A DNA stretch of 7,456 bases from an uncultured Atopobiaceae bacterium (GTDB taxonomy: Bacteria; Actinomycetota; Coriobacteriia; Coriobacteriales; Atopobiaceae), in contig CAJOGH010000043.1 of assembly GCA_905233865.1 (NCBI GenBank), forward strand, positions 1 through 7,456, in the 5' to 3' direction. This document shows, piece by piece, positions 1 through 6,023 of this stretch. Position numbers and translations under genes: made by a program. Every line of letters begins with the position of its first letter. Within the stretch, counting starts at the first letter, position 1. The notes under the pieces were generated by a model. It searched no databases. It saw nothing but the letters and a program-made list of their open reading frames with translations, and was not told the DNA's origin.

Positions 1-27
1 GACCAGTTCGAGCGCGTCGAGGACTAG
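1..27 (+). CDS. C-terminal end of an upstream gene (partial)
   Basis: In frame 1 the window opens with codons for DQFERVED followed by a TAG stop at 25-27. The codons are C/G-ending, as in the real genes nearby, and a GC-rich hairpin follows 36 bases later, as expected after a gene end. Eight residues are too few to name a product. smpB often sits next to ssrA in bacteria, but nothing seen here proves that this is smpB. The first five residues, and the 15 bases encoding them, also occur near the end of the Fic gene at 1569-1583. Confidence 0.4.
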   Translation, partial: DQFERVED

Positions 28-63
28 CAGCTATAGGCTCTTGTCGATAAGAGCATGAATGAG

Positions 64-94
64 CGGCGCCCCTGACGAGGGGGCGCCGTTGTGT
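64..94 (+). terminator. GC-rich hairpin, probable terminator of the upstream gene
   Basis: CGGCGCCCC (64-72) pairs perfectly with GGGGCGCCG (80-88) around a 7-base loop, giving a 9-bp stem. The tract after it (TTGTGT) is only partly T-rich, so termination may be inefficient. The 3' arm can instead pair with a second copy of CGGCGCCCC at 98-106, so two mutually exclusive hairpins are possible here. Confidence 0.5.
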
Positions 95-119
95 ATGCGG
101 CGCCCCTATGGGGTATACT
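89..119 (+). promoter_or_regulatory. Possible ssrA promoter
   Basis: TATACT at 114-119 is a good -10 hexamer (5 of 6 against TATAAT). The best -35 partner is the weak TTGTGT at 89-94 with a long 19-base spacer. Transcription would start near 126, giving a leader of about 54 bases to be removed by RNase P before the mature tmRNA 5' end at 180. A perfect TTGACA lies at 143-148, but 16-18 bases downstream there are only weak -10 matches (for example CATGAG at 165-170), so it is a second, less convincing candidate. Confidence 0.35.
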
Positions 120-179
120 GCCTGTGCGCAATCGCGCGTACTTTGACAATCGCACATGGTGGCCATGAGCCCCAAACGT

Positions 180-543
180 GGGGGCGACTGGTTTCGACAG
201 GGTTGACCTGAGACGGGCAGCAGGCCGTGGTCTCCTCGCCACGCTAAACAGGGGTACCGTCAAATTGAATTGACAACAACTCTTACCAGGGCGACTTCGC
301 CCTCGCCGCTTAATTTACTAGTGGCCGTCAAACCGGGATTTCTCCCGCTCCCGGGGCGACGTCATCTTAGGGAGATGCTGCCGCGGACGTAGTTGGTATG
401 CCGCGGAACAAGCCTGAACCAGCTGGGGCGCCGAGCGTTCGTCGTCTGATGTGACGCGCCCGAGACCTAACAGACGACTGAGCCTGGAGACACCTATCAG
501 GGGTTAGCTTTGGACCGGAGTTCGATTCTCCGCGCCTCCACCA
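180..543 (+). ncRNA. ssrA: tmRNA (transfer-messenger RNA)
   Basis: This RNA rescues ribosomes stalled on broken mRNA. With SmpB it enters the A site as an alanyl-tRNA mimic, then serves as template for a degradation tag. The 5' end GGGGGCG (180-186) pairs with CGCCTCC (533-539) to form the 7-bp acceptor stem. Its third pair is G182-U537, the G3-U70 identity pair of alanine tRNA. A540 and an encoded CCA (541-543) follow. The T arm is CGGAG (516-520), loop TTCGATT, CTCCG (528-532). The 5' domain has the conserved GACTGGTTTCGACAGGG stretch (186-202). The tag frame lies at 272-313, and the rest to about 515 is GC-rich and should hold the pseudoknots. The 364-base length is typical of one-piece tmRNAs. 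A strong terminator follows 12 bases later. Confidence 0.96.
272..313 (+). other. tmRNA tag-peptide reading frame
   Basis: Inside the tmRNA, codons from GAC (272) to TAA (311-313) read DNNSYQGDFALAA. The final ALAA is the conserved signal recognised by ClpXP-type proteases on tagged proteins. In the same frame a TGA at 266-268 closes the frame upstream, leaving only ATT (269-271) or GAC (272-274) as resume codon; GAC is the more usual type. Resume-codon choice cannot be proven from sequence alone, so the tag could begin with an extra Ile. Confidence 0.85.
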
Positions 544-555
544 TGTGAGATGCAC

Positions 556-596
556 GCCCGGCCTCCCTCCGCAAGGAAGGGGACCGGGCTTTTTTT
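556..596 (+). terminator. Intrinsic terminator of ssrA
   Basis: GCCCGG (556-561) pairs with CCGGGC (584-589). The inner arms CCTCCCTCC (562-570) and GGAAGGGGA (575-583) continue the stem with two mismatches and one G-U pair, closing on a GCAA tetraloop (571-574). Seven Ts follow at 590-596. This is a strong rho-independent terminator 12 bases after the tmRNA CCA end. Confidence 0.93.
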
Positions 597-606
597 GTTC
601 CGCGCG

Positions 607-620
607 GATTCTCCGCGCCT
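607..620 (+). repeat. 14-base copy of the tmRNA 3' end (possible att remnant)
   Basis: GATTCTCCGCGCCT at 607-620 is identical to 524-537, the 3' side of the tmRNA T loop, T stem and acceptor. Tyrosine-recombinase islands commonly integrate at this part of ssrA and leave such a duplicate. No integrase is visible nearby, so this would be only a scar. The copy also forms half of a perfect hairpin (GCGCGGA 602-608, loop TTC, TCCGCGC 612-618), which offers an alternative, non-mobile explanation. Confidence 0.45.
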
Positions 621-641
621 TTACCTCTTGCTGCGTGTGAG

Positions 642-691
642 GCGACAAATCTTTACTTTATGGCGTAAAATCGTGTCATAAAGTAAAGATT
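642..691 (+). promoter_or_regulatory. Promoter with 15-bp inverted-repeat operator upstream of the Xre-Fic gene
   Basis: AATCTTTACTTTATG (648-662) and CATAAAGTAAAGATT (677-691) are perfect inverted copies separated by 14 bases. A plausible promoter overlaps them: GCGACA (642-647) as -35, an 18-base spacer, and TAAAAT (666-671) as -10, with a start near 678. The left arm fills the spacer and the right arm covers the start point, so a bound dimer would block transcription. The repeat lies 10 bases before the start codon of a protein with an Xre-type DNA-binding domain, so autorepression is the natural inference. The arms are strikingly AT-rich against the GC-rich surroundings. Confidence 0.7.
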
Positions 692-701
692 GCGAGGCAA
701 C

Positions 702-1625
702 ATGGTCTCTTATCGCAAGCTCATCCAAATCCTCGCTGAGCGTGGAATCAACAGGACTCAGCTGGGAGCGGGCGTGGGGCTATCGTCGCGTACCGTGGCA
801 AAGATAGCCAAGGGAGAGCGGCTGTCGGCGGCGACGCTCACCAGAATCGCCGCCTACCTTGAGGTTGACGCCAGCGACCTTATGGACGAGGTCAGCTCCA
901 ATTCCGTTCTGCAGGTTCTGCGCGACCAAAAGAGCGCGGGCATCTCGGGTGGCCTCTATCATGAGCTCCAAGTCCGAATGACCTACAACTCCAACCATAT
1001 GGAGGGAAGCCGGCTCTCTGAGGAACAGACGCGCATGATCTTTGAGACGCGAACCCTTGACGTCGCTGACGGCGTGCTCGTGGATGACATCATTGAGGCA
1101 TCCAACCACTTCCGTGCCATTAACTATGTCATCGACATCGCGGAGGAGCCGCTCTCGGAGGAGGCCATCAAGCGCATTCACCTCATTCTCAAGCAGGGAA
1201 CACGCGATGCTGACCTGCCTTGGTTTGCGGTGGACGCGTACAAGACAAGACCTAACGTCGTTGGCGGTCGGGCAACCGCAAGCCCCTCCGATGTGCCGGC
1301 GCGAATGGCCGAGCTGCTTGAGGGGTATACCGCCCTTGGCACTGTGACGTTTGAGGATATCGTCTGCTTTCACGCGGAGTTTGAGCGCATCCATCCCTTT
1401 CAAGATGGCAATGGAAGGGTCGGCCGCCTGGTGGCCCTCAAGGAGTGCCTGCACCATAGTATCGTTCCGTTTTACATAGAGGATGCCAAGAAGGGCTTCT
1501 ACTATCGTGGGCTGGCCGAATGGGAACGCGAGCGCGGTTGGCTCATGGACACCTGCCGCGACGGCCAGGACCAGTTCGAGCGCCTGCTGGACATGTTTGC
1601 GGTCGATCACACGAACCGCGCTTGA
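702..1625 (+). CDS. Xre-type HTH and Fic domain protein (class II Fic AMP-transferase family)
   Basis: The product is 307 residues from ATG 702, preceded by GAGG at 694-697. A TTG at 690 would add four residues but overlaps the operator arm, so it is less likely. Residues 4-62 form a Cro/C1-type helix-turn-helix. Residues 97-102 (SNHMEG) match the (S/T)xxxE(G/N) inhibitory helix, here N-terminal to the catalytic motif, which defines class II Fic proteins. Residues 231-242 are HPFQDGNGRVGR, a full match to HPFx(D/E)GNGRxxR with catalytic His231 and Arg242 present. Fic enzymes usually move AMP from ATP onto a Tyr, Ser or Thr of a target protein; Glu101 should hold the enzyme off by occluding the ATP gamma-phosphate site. 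The target is unknown. The DNA-binding domain plus the upstream inverted repeat suggest the protein controls its own gene. No separate antitoxin gene is seen, consistent with inhibition built into the chain. Confidence 0.93.
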   Translation: MVSYRKLIQILAERGINRTQLGAGVGLSSRTVAKIAKGERLSAATLTRIAAYLEVDASDLMDEVSSNSVLQVLRDQKSAGISGGLYHELQVRMTYNSNHMEGSRLSEEQTRMIFETRTLDVADGVLVDDIIEASNHFRAINYVIDIAEEPLSEEAIKRIHLILKQGTRDADLPWFAVDAYKTRPNVVGGRATASPSDVPARMAELLEGYTALGTVTFEDIVCFHAEFERIHPFQDGNGRVGRLVALKECLHHSIVPFYIEDAKKGFYYRGLAEWERERGWLMDTCRDGQDQFERLLDMFAVDHTNRA

Positions 1626-1673
1626 TCACGGAGGTGTATCCTTAGCCCGAAGCCTAGGTTGGGAGATAAGAGC

Positions 1674-2345
1674 ATGCGTATTGAGAGCCGTACGTTTTCG
1701 ATCGTGTGGAAGGTCGTCCTCGCGTGCCTGTGCGCCTGGGGGCTCCTGGACGGCTCCGGCATCCTTGCCGGCCACTATGAGGATGGCTTCCCCCGCATGT
1801 TCACCAACGTCTCCAACATCGCGGCTCTTATCTACTTCGTATGCGCCATCGTCTGGCTCGTGCGCCGCCGCGACGACGAGGATGCGGTGACCTTTGCGCC
1901 CCAGGCCAAGTACACCGCCATGGTGTCGCTGCTCGTGACCATGCTCATCGCCCACTTCATGCTCTTTGACGCGATGTTTCGCGACGGGCAGGTGGTGATG
2001 CACCTCGTGGTGCTCCACTACGTCGTCCCCATCATGACGATCCTCGACTGGCTGCTCTTTGACGTCAAGGGCAAGATGCCTCTGTGGGGGCCCTTTGCCT
2101 GGCTGTCGCTCGTACTCGTGTACCTCGTGGTCATCATGGTCGCGGCCGGGCCCTTTGGGCTGTACATGGGCGGCGGCACGACGGCCCATATCTCGCGCTA
2201 CCCCTACACCTTCCTGGACCCCGGCATATCGGGCGTTGGTGGGGTTGTCGGCTTCTGTGCTGCCATGCTCGTGGCCTTTATCGCCCTGGGCTTTGCCATC
2301 GTGGGCATCGACCGCCTCATGGCGCGGCTGGGCAAGCGCTCCTGA
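1674..2345 (+). CDS. Pr6Pr family integral membrane protein
   Basis: The product is 223 residues from ATG 1674, with GGGAG at 1661-1665 eight bases before it; a TTG at 1659 has no such site. Six hydrophobic segments are visible at about 9-31, 46-63, 80-99, 108-129, 139-163 and 187-211. Conserved-looking motifs are FTNVSN (43-48), LHYVVPIMTILDWLLF (114-129) and YPYTFLDP (176-183), which match the Pr6Pr membrane protein family as I know it. The C-terminus is short and basic. The biochemical role of this family is not established. It lies 48 bases after the Fic gene on the same strand with no clear terminator or promoter between, so co-transcription is possible, but no functional link is evident. 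Codon use is similar to the chromosome at large. Confidence 0.82.
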   Translation: MRIESRTFSIVWKVVLACLCAWGLLDGSGILAGHYEDGFPRMFTNVSNIAALIYFVCAIVWLVRRRDDEDAVTFAPQAKYTAMVSLLVTMLIAHFMLFDAMFRDGQVVMHLVVLHYVVPIMTILDWLLFDVKGKMPLWGPFAWLSLVLVYLVVIMVAAGPFGLYMGGGTTAHISRYPYTFLDPGISGVGGVVGFCAAMLVAFIALGFAIVGIDRLMARLGKRS

Positions 2346-2376
2346 GCCCAAATGTGAACGGGTCGTGAAAAGCGAT

Positions 2377-2398
2377 ACGCCCGGCTCCGTGGCGTTTT
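2377..2398 (+). terminator. Weak hairpin plus short T run after the membrane protein gene
   Basis: ACGCC (2377-2381) pairs with GGCGT (2391-2395) around a 9-base loop, followed directly by TTT. The stem is short and the T run overlaps the next promoter's -35 hexamer, so this is at best a weak terminator for the upstream gene. Confidence 0.3.
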
Positions 2399-2424
2399 GA
2401 CAACGCGGGCGACGTGTCTAAAAT
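2397..2424 (+). promoter_or_regulatory. Promoter of the rpsL-rpsG-fusA-rpsJ operon
   Basis: A perfect TTGACA (2397-2402) is followed after 16 bases by TAAAAT (2419-2424; 5 of 6 against TATAAT). The start point would be near 2431, giving a leader of about 84 bases before rpsL. A near-consensus sigma-70/SigA-type promoter fits the high expression expected of ribosomal genes. Confidence 0.82.
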
Positions 2425-2442
2425 CTTTCCTTGCGCCAATTC

Positions 2443-2470
2443 AGGGTAAGCGGTGCTGCGCTGCCCTTAC
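2443..2470 (+). promoter_or_regulatory. Hairpin in the rpsL leader
   Basis: AGGG (2443-2446) and AGCG (2449-2452) pair with CCCT (2464-2467) and CGCT (2459-2462), closing on a GTGCTG loop. A competing pairing, GTAAG (2446-2450) with CTTAC (2466-2470), is also possible. The position between promoter and rpsL would suit leader control of the operon, but I recognise no known ribosomal-protein binding motif or riboswitch, and a role is only inferred. Confidence 0.35.
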
Positions 2471-2514
2471 ACAGGTATAGAGCACGTCATACAACAGGTT
2501 AGAAGGAGAGACAC

Positions 2515-2883
2515 TTGCCTACCATCAACCAGCTCGTTCGTCAGGGCCGCGTGAGCGTCAAGTCCAAGTCCAAGAACGCCGCCCTCATGCACAACCCCCA
2601 GAAGCGCGGCGTCTGCACCCGCGTCTTCACGACCACGCCCAAGAAGCCTAACTCGGCCATGCGTAAGGTCGCCCGTGTGCGCCTCGTCAACAACATTGAG
2701 GTCACCGCGTACATCCCTGGCGAGGGCCACAACCTCCAGGAGCACTCCATTGTGCTCGTCCGTGGCGGCCGTGTGCGCGACCTCCCCGGTGTCCGCTACA
2801 AGATCGTCCGTGGCGCCTACGACTGCGCCGCTGTCCAGAACCGCAAGAAGGCTCGCTCGCGCTACGGCGCCAAGCGCGGCTAA
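2515..2883 (+). CDS. rpsL: 30S ribosomal protein S12
   Basis: This decoding-centre protein of the small subunit takes part in codon-anticodon proofreading. The product is 122 residues, normal for S12. The start is TTG at 2515, six bases after AAGGAG (2503-2508); the reading MPTINQLVRQGR from this codon is the standard S12 N-terminus, so the unusual start codon is well supported. Key stretches are TTPKKPNSAMRK (40-51, with Lys43 intact) and RGGRVRDLPGVRY (83-95), including Asp89, the site methylthiolated by RimO in some bacteria. Residue 88 is Arg where E. coli and M. tuberculosis wild type have Lys; K88R is a known streptomycin-resistance substitution. It is the first gene of the operon, with rpsG starting 33 bases after its stop. 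Confidence 0.98.
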   Translation: MPTINQLVRQGRVSVKSKSKNAALMHNPQKRGVCTRVFTTTPKKPNSAMRKVARVRLVNNIEVTAYIPGEGHNLQEHSIVLVRGGRVRDLPGVRYKIVRGAYDCAAVQNRKKARSRYGAKRG

Positions 2884-2916
2884 TCGTTACCCACATCTAG
2901 TTAAGAGGAGATACAC

Positions 2917-3387
2917 ATGCCGCGTCGTGCAGCAGCAGTTCGTCGTGAGGTCATGCCTGACGCCGTCTACAACAACCGTCTCGTGACCCAGCTCATCAAC
3001 AAGGTGCTCCTCGACGGCAAGAAGTCCGTCGCCGAGCGCATCGTCTACACCGCCTTTGACCTGGTCGGCCAGAAGACCGGCGAGGAGCCCCTGACCGTCT
3101 TCAAGAAGGCCATGGACAACGTCCGCCCGACCCTCGAGGTCAAGCCCAAGCGCGTCGGTGGCGCCACCTACCAGGTGCCCATGGAGGTCAACTCCCGTCG
3201 CTCCACCACCCTCGCGATCCGCTGGATCGTCAACTTCTCCCGCGCTCGCAAGGAGAAGAGCATGGCCGAGCGCCTCGCCAACGAGATCGTCGACGCCTCC
3301 AACGGCGTGGGCGCCTCCGTCAAGAAGCGCGAGGACGTCTTCAAGATGGCAGAGGCTAACCGCGCCTTCTCGCACTACCGCTTCTAG
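2917..3387 (+). CDS. rpsG: 30S ribosomal protein S7
   Basis: S7 is a primary binder of the 3' major domain of 16S rRNA; it organises the 30S head and contacts the E-site tRNA. The product is 156 residues, the usual bacterial length, opening with MPRRAAAVRREV and holding the typical LINKVLLDGKKSVAERIVY (26-44) and GGATYQVPMEV (80-90) regions. ATG 2917 is preceded by AGAGGAG (2904-2910). In E. coli S7 also represses translation of its own operon through the rpsL-rpsG spacer. Here that spacer is only 33 bases with no obvious long stem, so the same mechanism cannot be assumed. Confidence 0.98.
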   Translation: MPRRAAAVRREVMPDAVYNNRLVTQLINKVLLDGKKSVAERIVYTAFDLVGQKTGEEPLTVFKKAMDNVRPTLEVKPKRVGGATYQVPMEVNSRRSTTLAIRWIVNFSRARKEKSMAERLANEIVDASNGVGASVKKREDVFKMAEANRAFSHYRF

Positions 3388-3407
3388 GAAAGGTGAGGTG
3401 CTAACCA

Positions 3408-5507
3408 ATGGCTAAGAAGATGAAGTACCAGCTCGAGCACCTGCGCAACATCGGCATCATGGCGCACATCGACGCTGGTAAGACCACCACCACCGAGCGC
3501 ATCCTGTACTACACCGGCAAGAACCACAAGATCGGTGAGGTCCACGACGGCGCTGCCACCATGGACTGGATGGTTCAGGAGCAGGAGCGCGGCGTTACCA
3601 TTACCTCCGCTGCCACCACCTGCTTCTGGAAGGACTCCGTCATCCAGATCATCGACACCCCGGGCCACGTTGACTTCACGGCCGAGGTCGAGCGCTGCCT
3701 GCGCGTCCTCGACGGTGCCGTCGCCGTGTTCGACGCCGTCGCCGGCGTTCAGCCCCAGTCCGAGACCGTGTGGCGCCAGGCTCACAACTACAACGTCCCC
3801 CGCATCGCCTTCATCAACAAGTACGACCGCGTGGGCTCTGACTTCTGGCACGCCATCGACACGATGAAGGAGCGCCTCTCCGCCAACGCGATCGCCATTC
3901 AGATCCCCATGGGCGCCGAGGACAACTTCTGGGGCATCATCGACCTCGTGACCATGACCGCTTGGGACTTCAAGGAGGACGCCAAGGGCATGATTTACCC
4001 CGAGGCCATGGAGTCCATCCCCGAGGAGTTCGCTGACATCGCCGCCGAGAAGCGCGAGGAGCTGCTCGACGCTGCCTCCAGCTTCTCCGACGAGCTCATG
4101 GAGAAGGTCCTCGAGGAGGAGGAGATCCCCGTTGACATGCTCAAGGCGGCCATCCGCAAGGGCACCATCGCCAACGAGATCAACCCCGTCCTCGTGGGCT
4201 CCGCCTACAAGAACAAGGGCATCCAGGAGCTTCTCGACGCCGTCGTCGACTACCTGCCCAGCCCGCTGGACATCCCCGACGTCGAGGGTACCGACCCCAA
4301 GACCGGCGAGACCATCACGCGCAAGGCTGACGGCAAGGAGCCCTTCTCGGCCCTCGCGTTCAAGCTCATGACCGACCCCTTCGTCGGCAAGCTCACCTAC
4401 TTCCGCGTGTACTCTGGCCAGGCCGAGGCCGGCTCCTACGTGTACAACTCCGTCAAGGACGGCAAGGAGCGTCTGGGCCGCATCCTCGAGATGAACGCCA
4501 ACGACCGTGTTGACCGTGAGGAGACCTCCGCTGGCGACATCGTCGCTGCCGTGGGCCTCAAGAACACCACCACCGGTGACACCCTCTGCGACGAGAAGCA
4601 CCCCATCGTCCTCGAGTCCATCGAGTTCGCCGACCCCGTCATCGACGTCGCCGTCGAGCCCAAGACCAAGGCCGAGCAGGACAAGATGTCCGTGGGCCTG
4701 GCCAAGCTGGCCGAGGAGGACCCGACCTTCCAGGTCCACACCGACCACGAGACCGGCCAGACCATCATCGCCGGCATGGGCGAGCTGCACCTGGAGATCA
4801 TCGTCGACCGTCTGCGTCGCGAGTTCAAGGTTGACTGCAACGTGGGTAAGCCCCAGGTCGCCTACCGTGAGACCGCTGGCAAGGCCGTCATGAAGGCCGA
4901 GGGCAAGTTCGTCCGCCAGTCCGGTGGTCGCGGTCAGTACGGCCACGCCATCATCAACATGGAGCCCCAGGAGCCCGGCGCCGGCTACGAGTTCGAGAAC
5001 GCCATCGTCGGCGGCGTGATCCCCAAGGAGTACATCCCCTCCATCGACAAGGGCATCCGCGAGGCTCTGGAGAGCGGCGTCATCGCCGGCTACCCCGTCG
5101 TTGACATCAAGGTCACCCTGGTTGACGGTTCCTACCACGAGGTCGACTCCTCCGAGGCCGCCTTCAAGATCGCCGGTTCCATGGCCATCAAGGACGCCCT
5201 CAAGAAGTCCAACCCCGTCCTGCTCGAGCCCATCGAGGACGTCGTCATCGAGACCCCCGAGCAGTACATGGGCGACGTCATGGGCAACATCTCCTCCCGT
5301 CGTGGCAAGATCGACGGCATGGAGGACCGCCGCGACACCAAGGTCATCCGCGCCAAGGTGCCCCTGGGCGAGATGTTCGGTTACGCCACCGACCTTCGCT
5401 CCCAGACTCAGGGTCGCGCGAGCTACACCATGCAGTTCGCGGCCTATGAGCCCGTGCCCAAGGCCGTTGCCGACGAGATCGTGTCCAAGAGCGGCAGCAA
5501 CGCTTAA
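3408..5507 (+). CDS. fusA: Elongation factor G
   Basis: EF-G is the GTPase that moves tRNAs and mRNA through the ribosome after peptide transfer and, with the recycling factor, splits spent ribosomes. The product is 699 residues, normal for bacterial EF-G. GTPase motifs: G1 AHIDAGKT (19-26), switch I with RGVTITSAAT (61-70), G3 DTPGH (83-87) with catalytic His87, G4 NKYD (137-140) and G5 GSA (264-266). The G4 motif is NKMD in most bacterial EF-Gs; Tyr at the variable third position should not stop guanine recognition. Domain IV has GGRGQYGH (506-513) and a tip loop near His577; domain V has MGDVMGNISSRRGKIDGM near 620-640. The ATG is eight bases after AGGTGAGG (3392-3399) and 20 bases after rpsG. 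Extreme C-ending codon bias indicates very high expression. Confidence 0.98.
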   Translation: MAKKMKYQLEHLRNIGIMAHIDAGKTTTTERILYYTGKNHKIGEVHDGAATMDWMVQEQERGVTITSAATTCFWKDSVIQIIDTPGHVDFTAEVERCLRVLDGAVAVFDAVAGVQPQSETVWRQAHNYNVPRIAFINKYDRVGSDFWHAIDTMKERLSANAIAIQIPMGAEDNFWGIIDLVTMTAWDFKEDAKGMIYPEAMESIPEEFADIAAEKREELLDAASSFSDELMEKVLEEEEIPVDMLKAAIRKGTIANEINPVLVGSAYKNKGIQELLDAVVDYLPSPLDIPDVEGTDPKTGETITRKADGKEPFSALAFKLMTDPFVGKLTYFRVYSGQAEAGSYVYNSVKDGKERLGRILEMNANDRVDREETSAGDIVAAVGLKNTTTGDTLCDEKHPIVLESIEFADPVIDVAVEPKTKAEQDKMSVGLAKLAEEDPTFQVHTDHETGQTIIAGMGELHLEIIVDRLRREFKVDCNVGKPQVAYRETAGKAVMKAEGKFVRQSGGRGQYGHAIINMEPQEPGAGYEFENAIVGGVIPKEYIPSIDKGIREALESGVIAGYPVVDIKVTLVDGSYHEVDSSEAAFKIAGSMAIKDALKKSNPVLLEPIEDVVIETPEQYMGDVMGNISSRRGKIDGMEDRRDTKVIRAKVPLGEMFGYATDLRSQTQGRASYTMQFAAYEPVPKAVADEIVSKSGSNA

Positions 5508-5552
5508 GTAACGTCACAGCGAGGCTACTCGCTCATCCTAGGAGGTACCACA

Positions 5553-5861
5553 GTGTCCAACCAGAAGATCAGGATCCGCCTCAAGGGCTACGATCACGAG
5601 GTCGTCGACAAGTCCTGCGAGCAGATCGTCAACACCGCGCAGCAGACCGGCGCCCGCGTCTCCGGCCCGATCCCCCTGCCCACCGAGCGCAACATGTACT
5701 GCGTCATTCGCTCGCCCCACAAGGACAAGGACTCCCGCGAGGAGTTCGAGATGCGCACCCACAAGCGCCTCATCGACATCCTTGAGCCCACGCAGAATAC
5801 GGTCGACTCGCTCATGCGTCTTGACCTCCCCGCCGGCGTCGACATCGAGATCAAGCTCTAA
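5553..5861 (+). CDS. rpsJ: 30S ribosomal protein S10
   Basis: S10 sits in the 30S head and also pairs with NusB in antitermination complexes. The product is 102 residues, the normal length, with the typical IRIRLKGYDHEVVD start, GPIPLPTE (39-46) and the THKRLIDILEPT segment (69-80). The start is GTG 5553, six bases after AGGAGGT (5540-5546); the product from this codon aligns with the known S10 N-terminus. It lies 45 bases after fusA, with no tuf between. A strong terminator follows 26 bases after the stop, so rpsJ is the last gene of this transcript rather than the first gene of an S10-type ribosomal operon. Confidence 0.97.
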   Translation: MSNQKIRIRLKGYDHEVVDKSCEQIVNTAQQTGARVSGPIPLPTERNMYCVIRSPHKDKDSREEFEMRTHKRLIDILEPTQNTVDSLMRLDLPAGVDIEIKL

Positions 5862-5887
5862 GGCTTCCCGGCACATACGCACCACGA

Positions 5888-5917
5888 GGGTGGGTCCATC
5901 TGGGCCCACCCTTTTTT
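5888..5917 (+). terminator. Intrinsic terminator of the ribosomal operon
   Basis: GGGTGGGTCC (5888-5897) pairs with GGGCCCACCC (5902-5911) as a 10-bp stem with one G-U pair and an ATCT loop. Six Ts follow (5912-5917). It separates rpsJ from the mobile-element zone. Confidence 0.95.
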
Positions 5918-5929
5918 GTTGGGCAGGCC

Positions 5930-6004
5930 AGAGCAGAGCACAGGGGACGGTTCTGTGTGCACCGTACTGTGGTGCACACAGAACCGTCCCCTGTGCTCTG
6001 CTCT
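5930..6004. repeat. Perfect long palindrome (34-bp arms, 7-base loop), REP-like, upstream of the RAYT gene
   Basis: Positions 5930-5963 are the exact reverse complement of 5971-6004, around the loop GTACTGT (5964-5970). The arm core is CACAGGGGACGGTTCTGTGT (5939-5958 on the + strand). Palindromes with a GGGGACGGTTC-like core next to IS200-like/RAYT transposases are something I recall from other bacteria, but I cannot confirm it here. RAYT proteins are known to recognise and cleave palindromic REP-type sequences beside their genes, so this is probably the substrate of the protein encoded 67 bases downstream. A stem this long without a single mismatch implies recent formation or continued turnover. 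Confidence 0.9.
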
Positions 6005-6005
6005 T

Positions 6006-6023
6006 CCCCTGTGCTCTCTGCTC
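6006..6023 (+). repeat. Partial extra copy of the palindrome arm
   Basis: CCCCTGTGCTCT (6006-6017) repeats the outer part of the right arm (5988-5999). After an extra CT the run ends CTGCTC, just as the arm ends TGCTC. It directly abuts the palindrome and could be a degraded neighbouring repeat unit, as in paired REP arrays (BIMEs), or a recombination scar. Confidence 0.6.

Noticed and set aside
55..75. Tiny ATG frame (six codons) before the ssrA promoter, possible leader peptide
   Set aside because: It runs into the terminator hairpin, lacks a ribosome binding site and shows no run of regulatory codons.
367..648. Minus-strand open frame across the tmRNA
   Set aside because: The region is fully explained by tmRNA structure and its terminator. 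The reading frame looks like the spurious proteins often predicted over tmRNA and tRNA genes.
780..1610. Long open frame on the minus strand opposite the Fic gene
   Set aside because: It mirrors the GC-rich codon pattern of a gene with complete Fic motifs and has no ribosome binding site or recognisable domain.
1651..1660. AGCCTAGGTT occurring both before the membrane protein gene and at 6031-6040
   Set aside because: A ten-base match with no shared context on either side is most likely chance.
3384..5138. 584-residue open frame on the minus strand opposite fusA
   Set aside because: Its low-complexity Asp/Gly/Leu/Val-rich product is the typical antisense shadow of strongly biased codons in a highly expressed gene.
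5930..6023. CRISPR array
   Set aside because: The repeats are two inverted arms plus one fragment, without regularly spaced direct repeats or cas genes.
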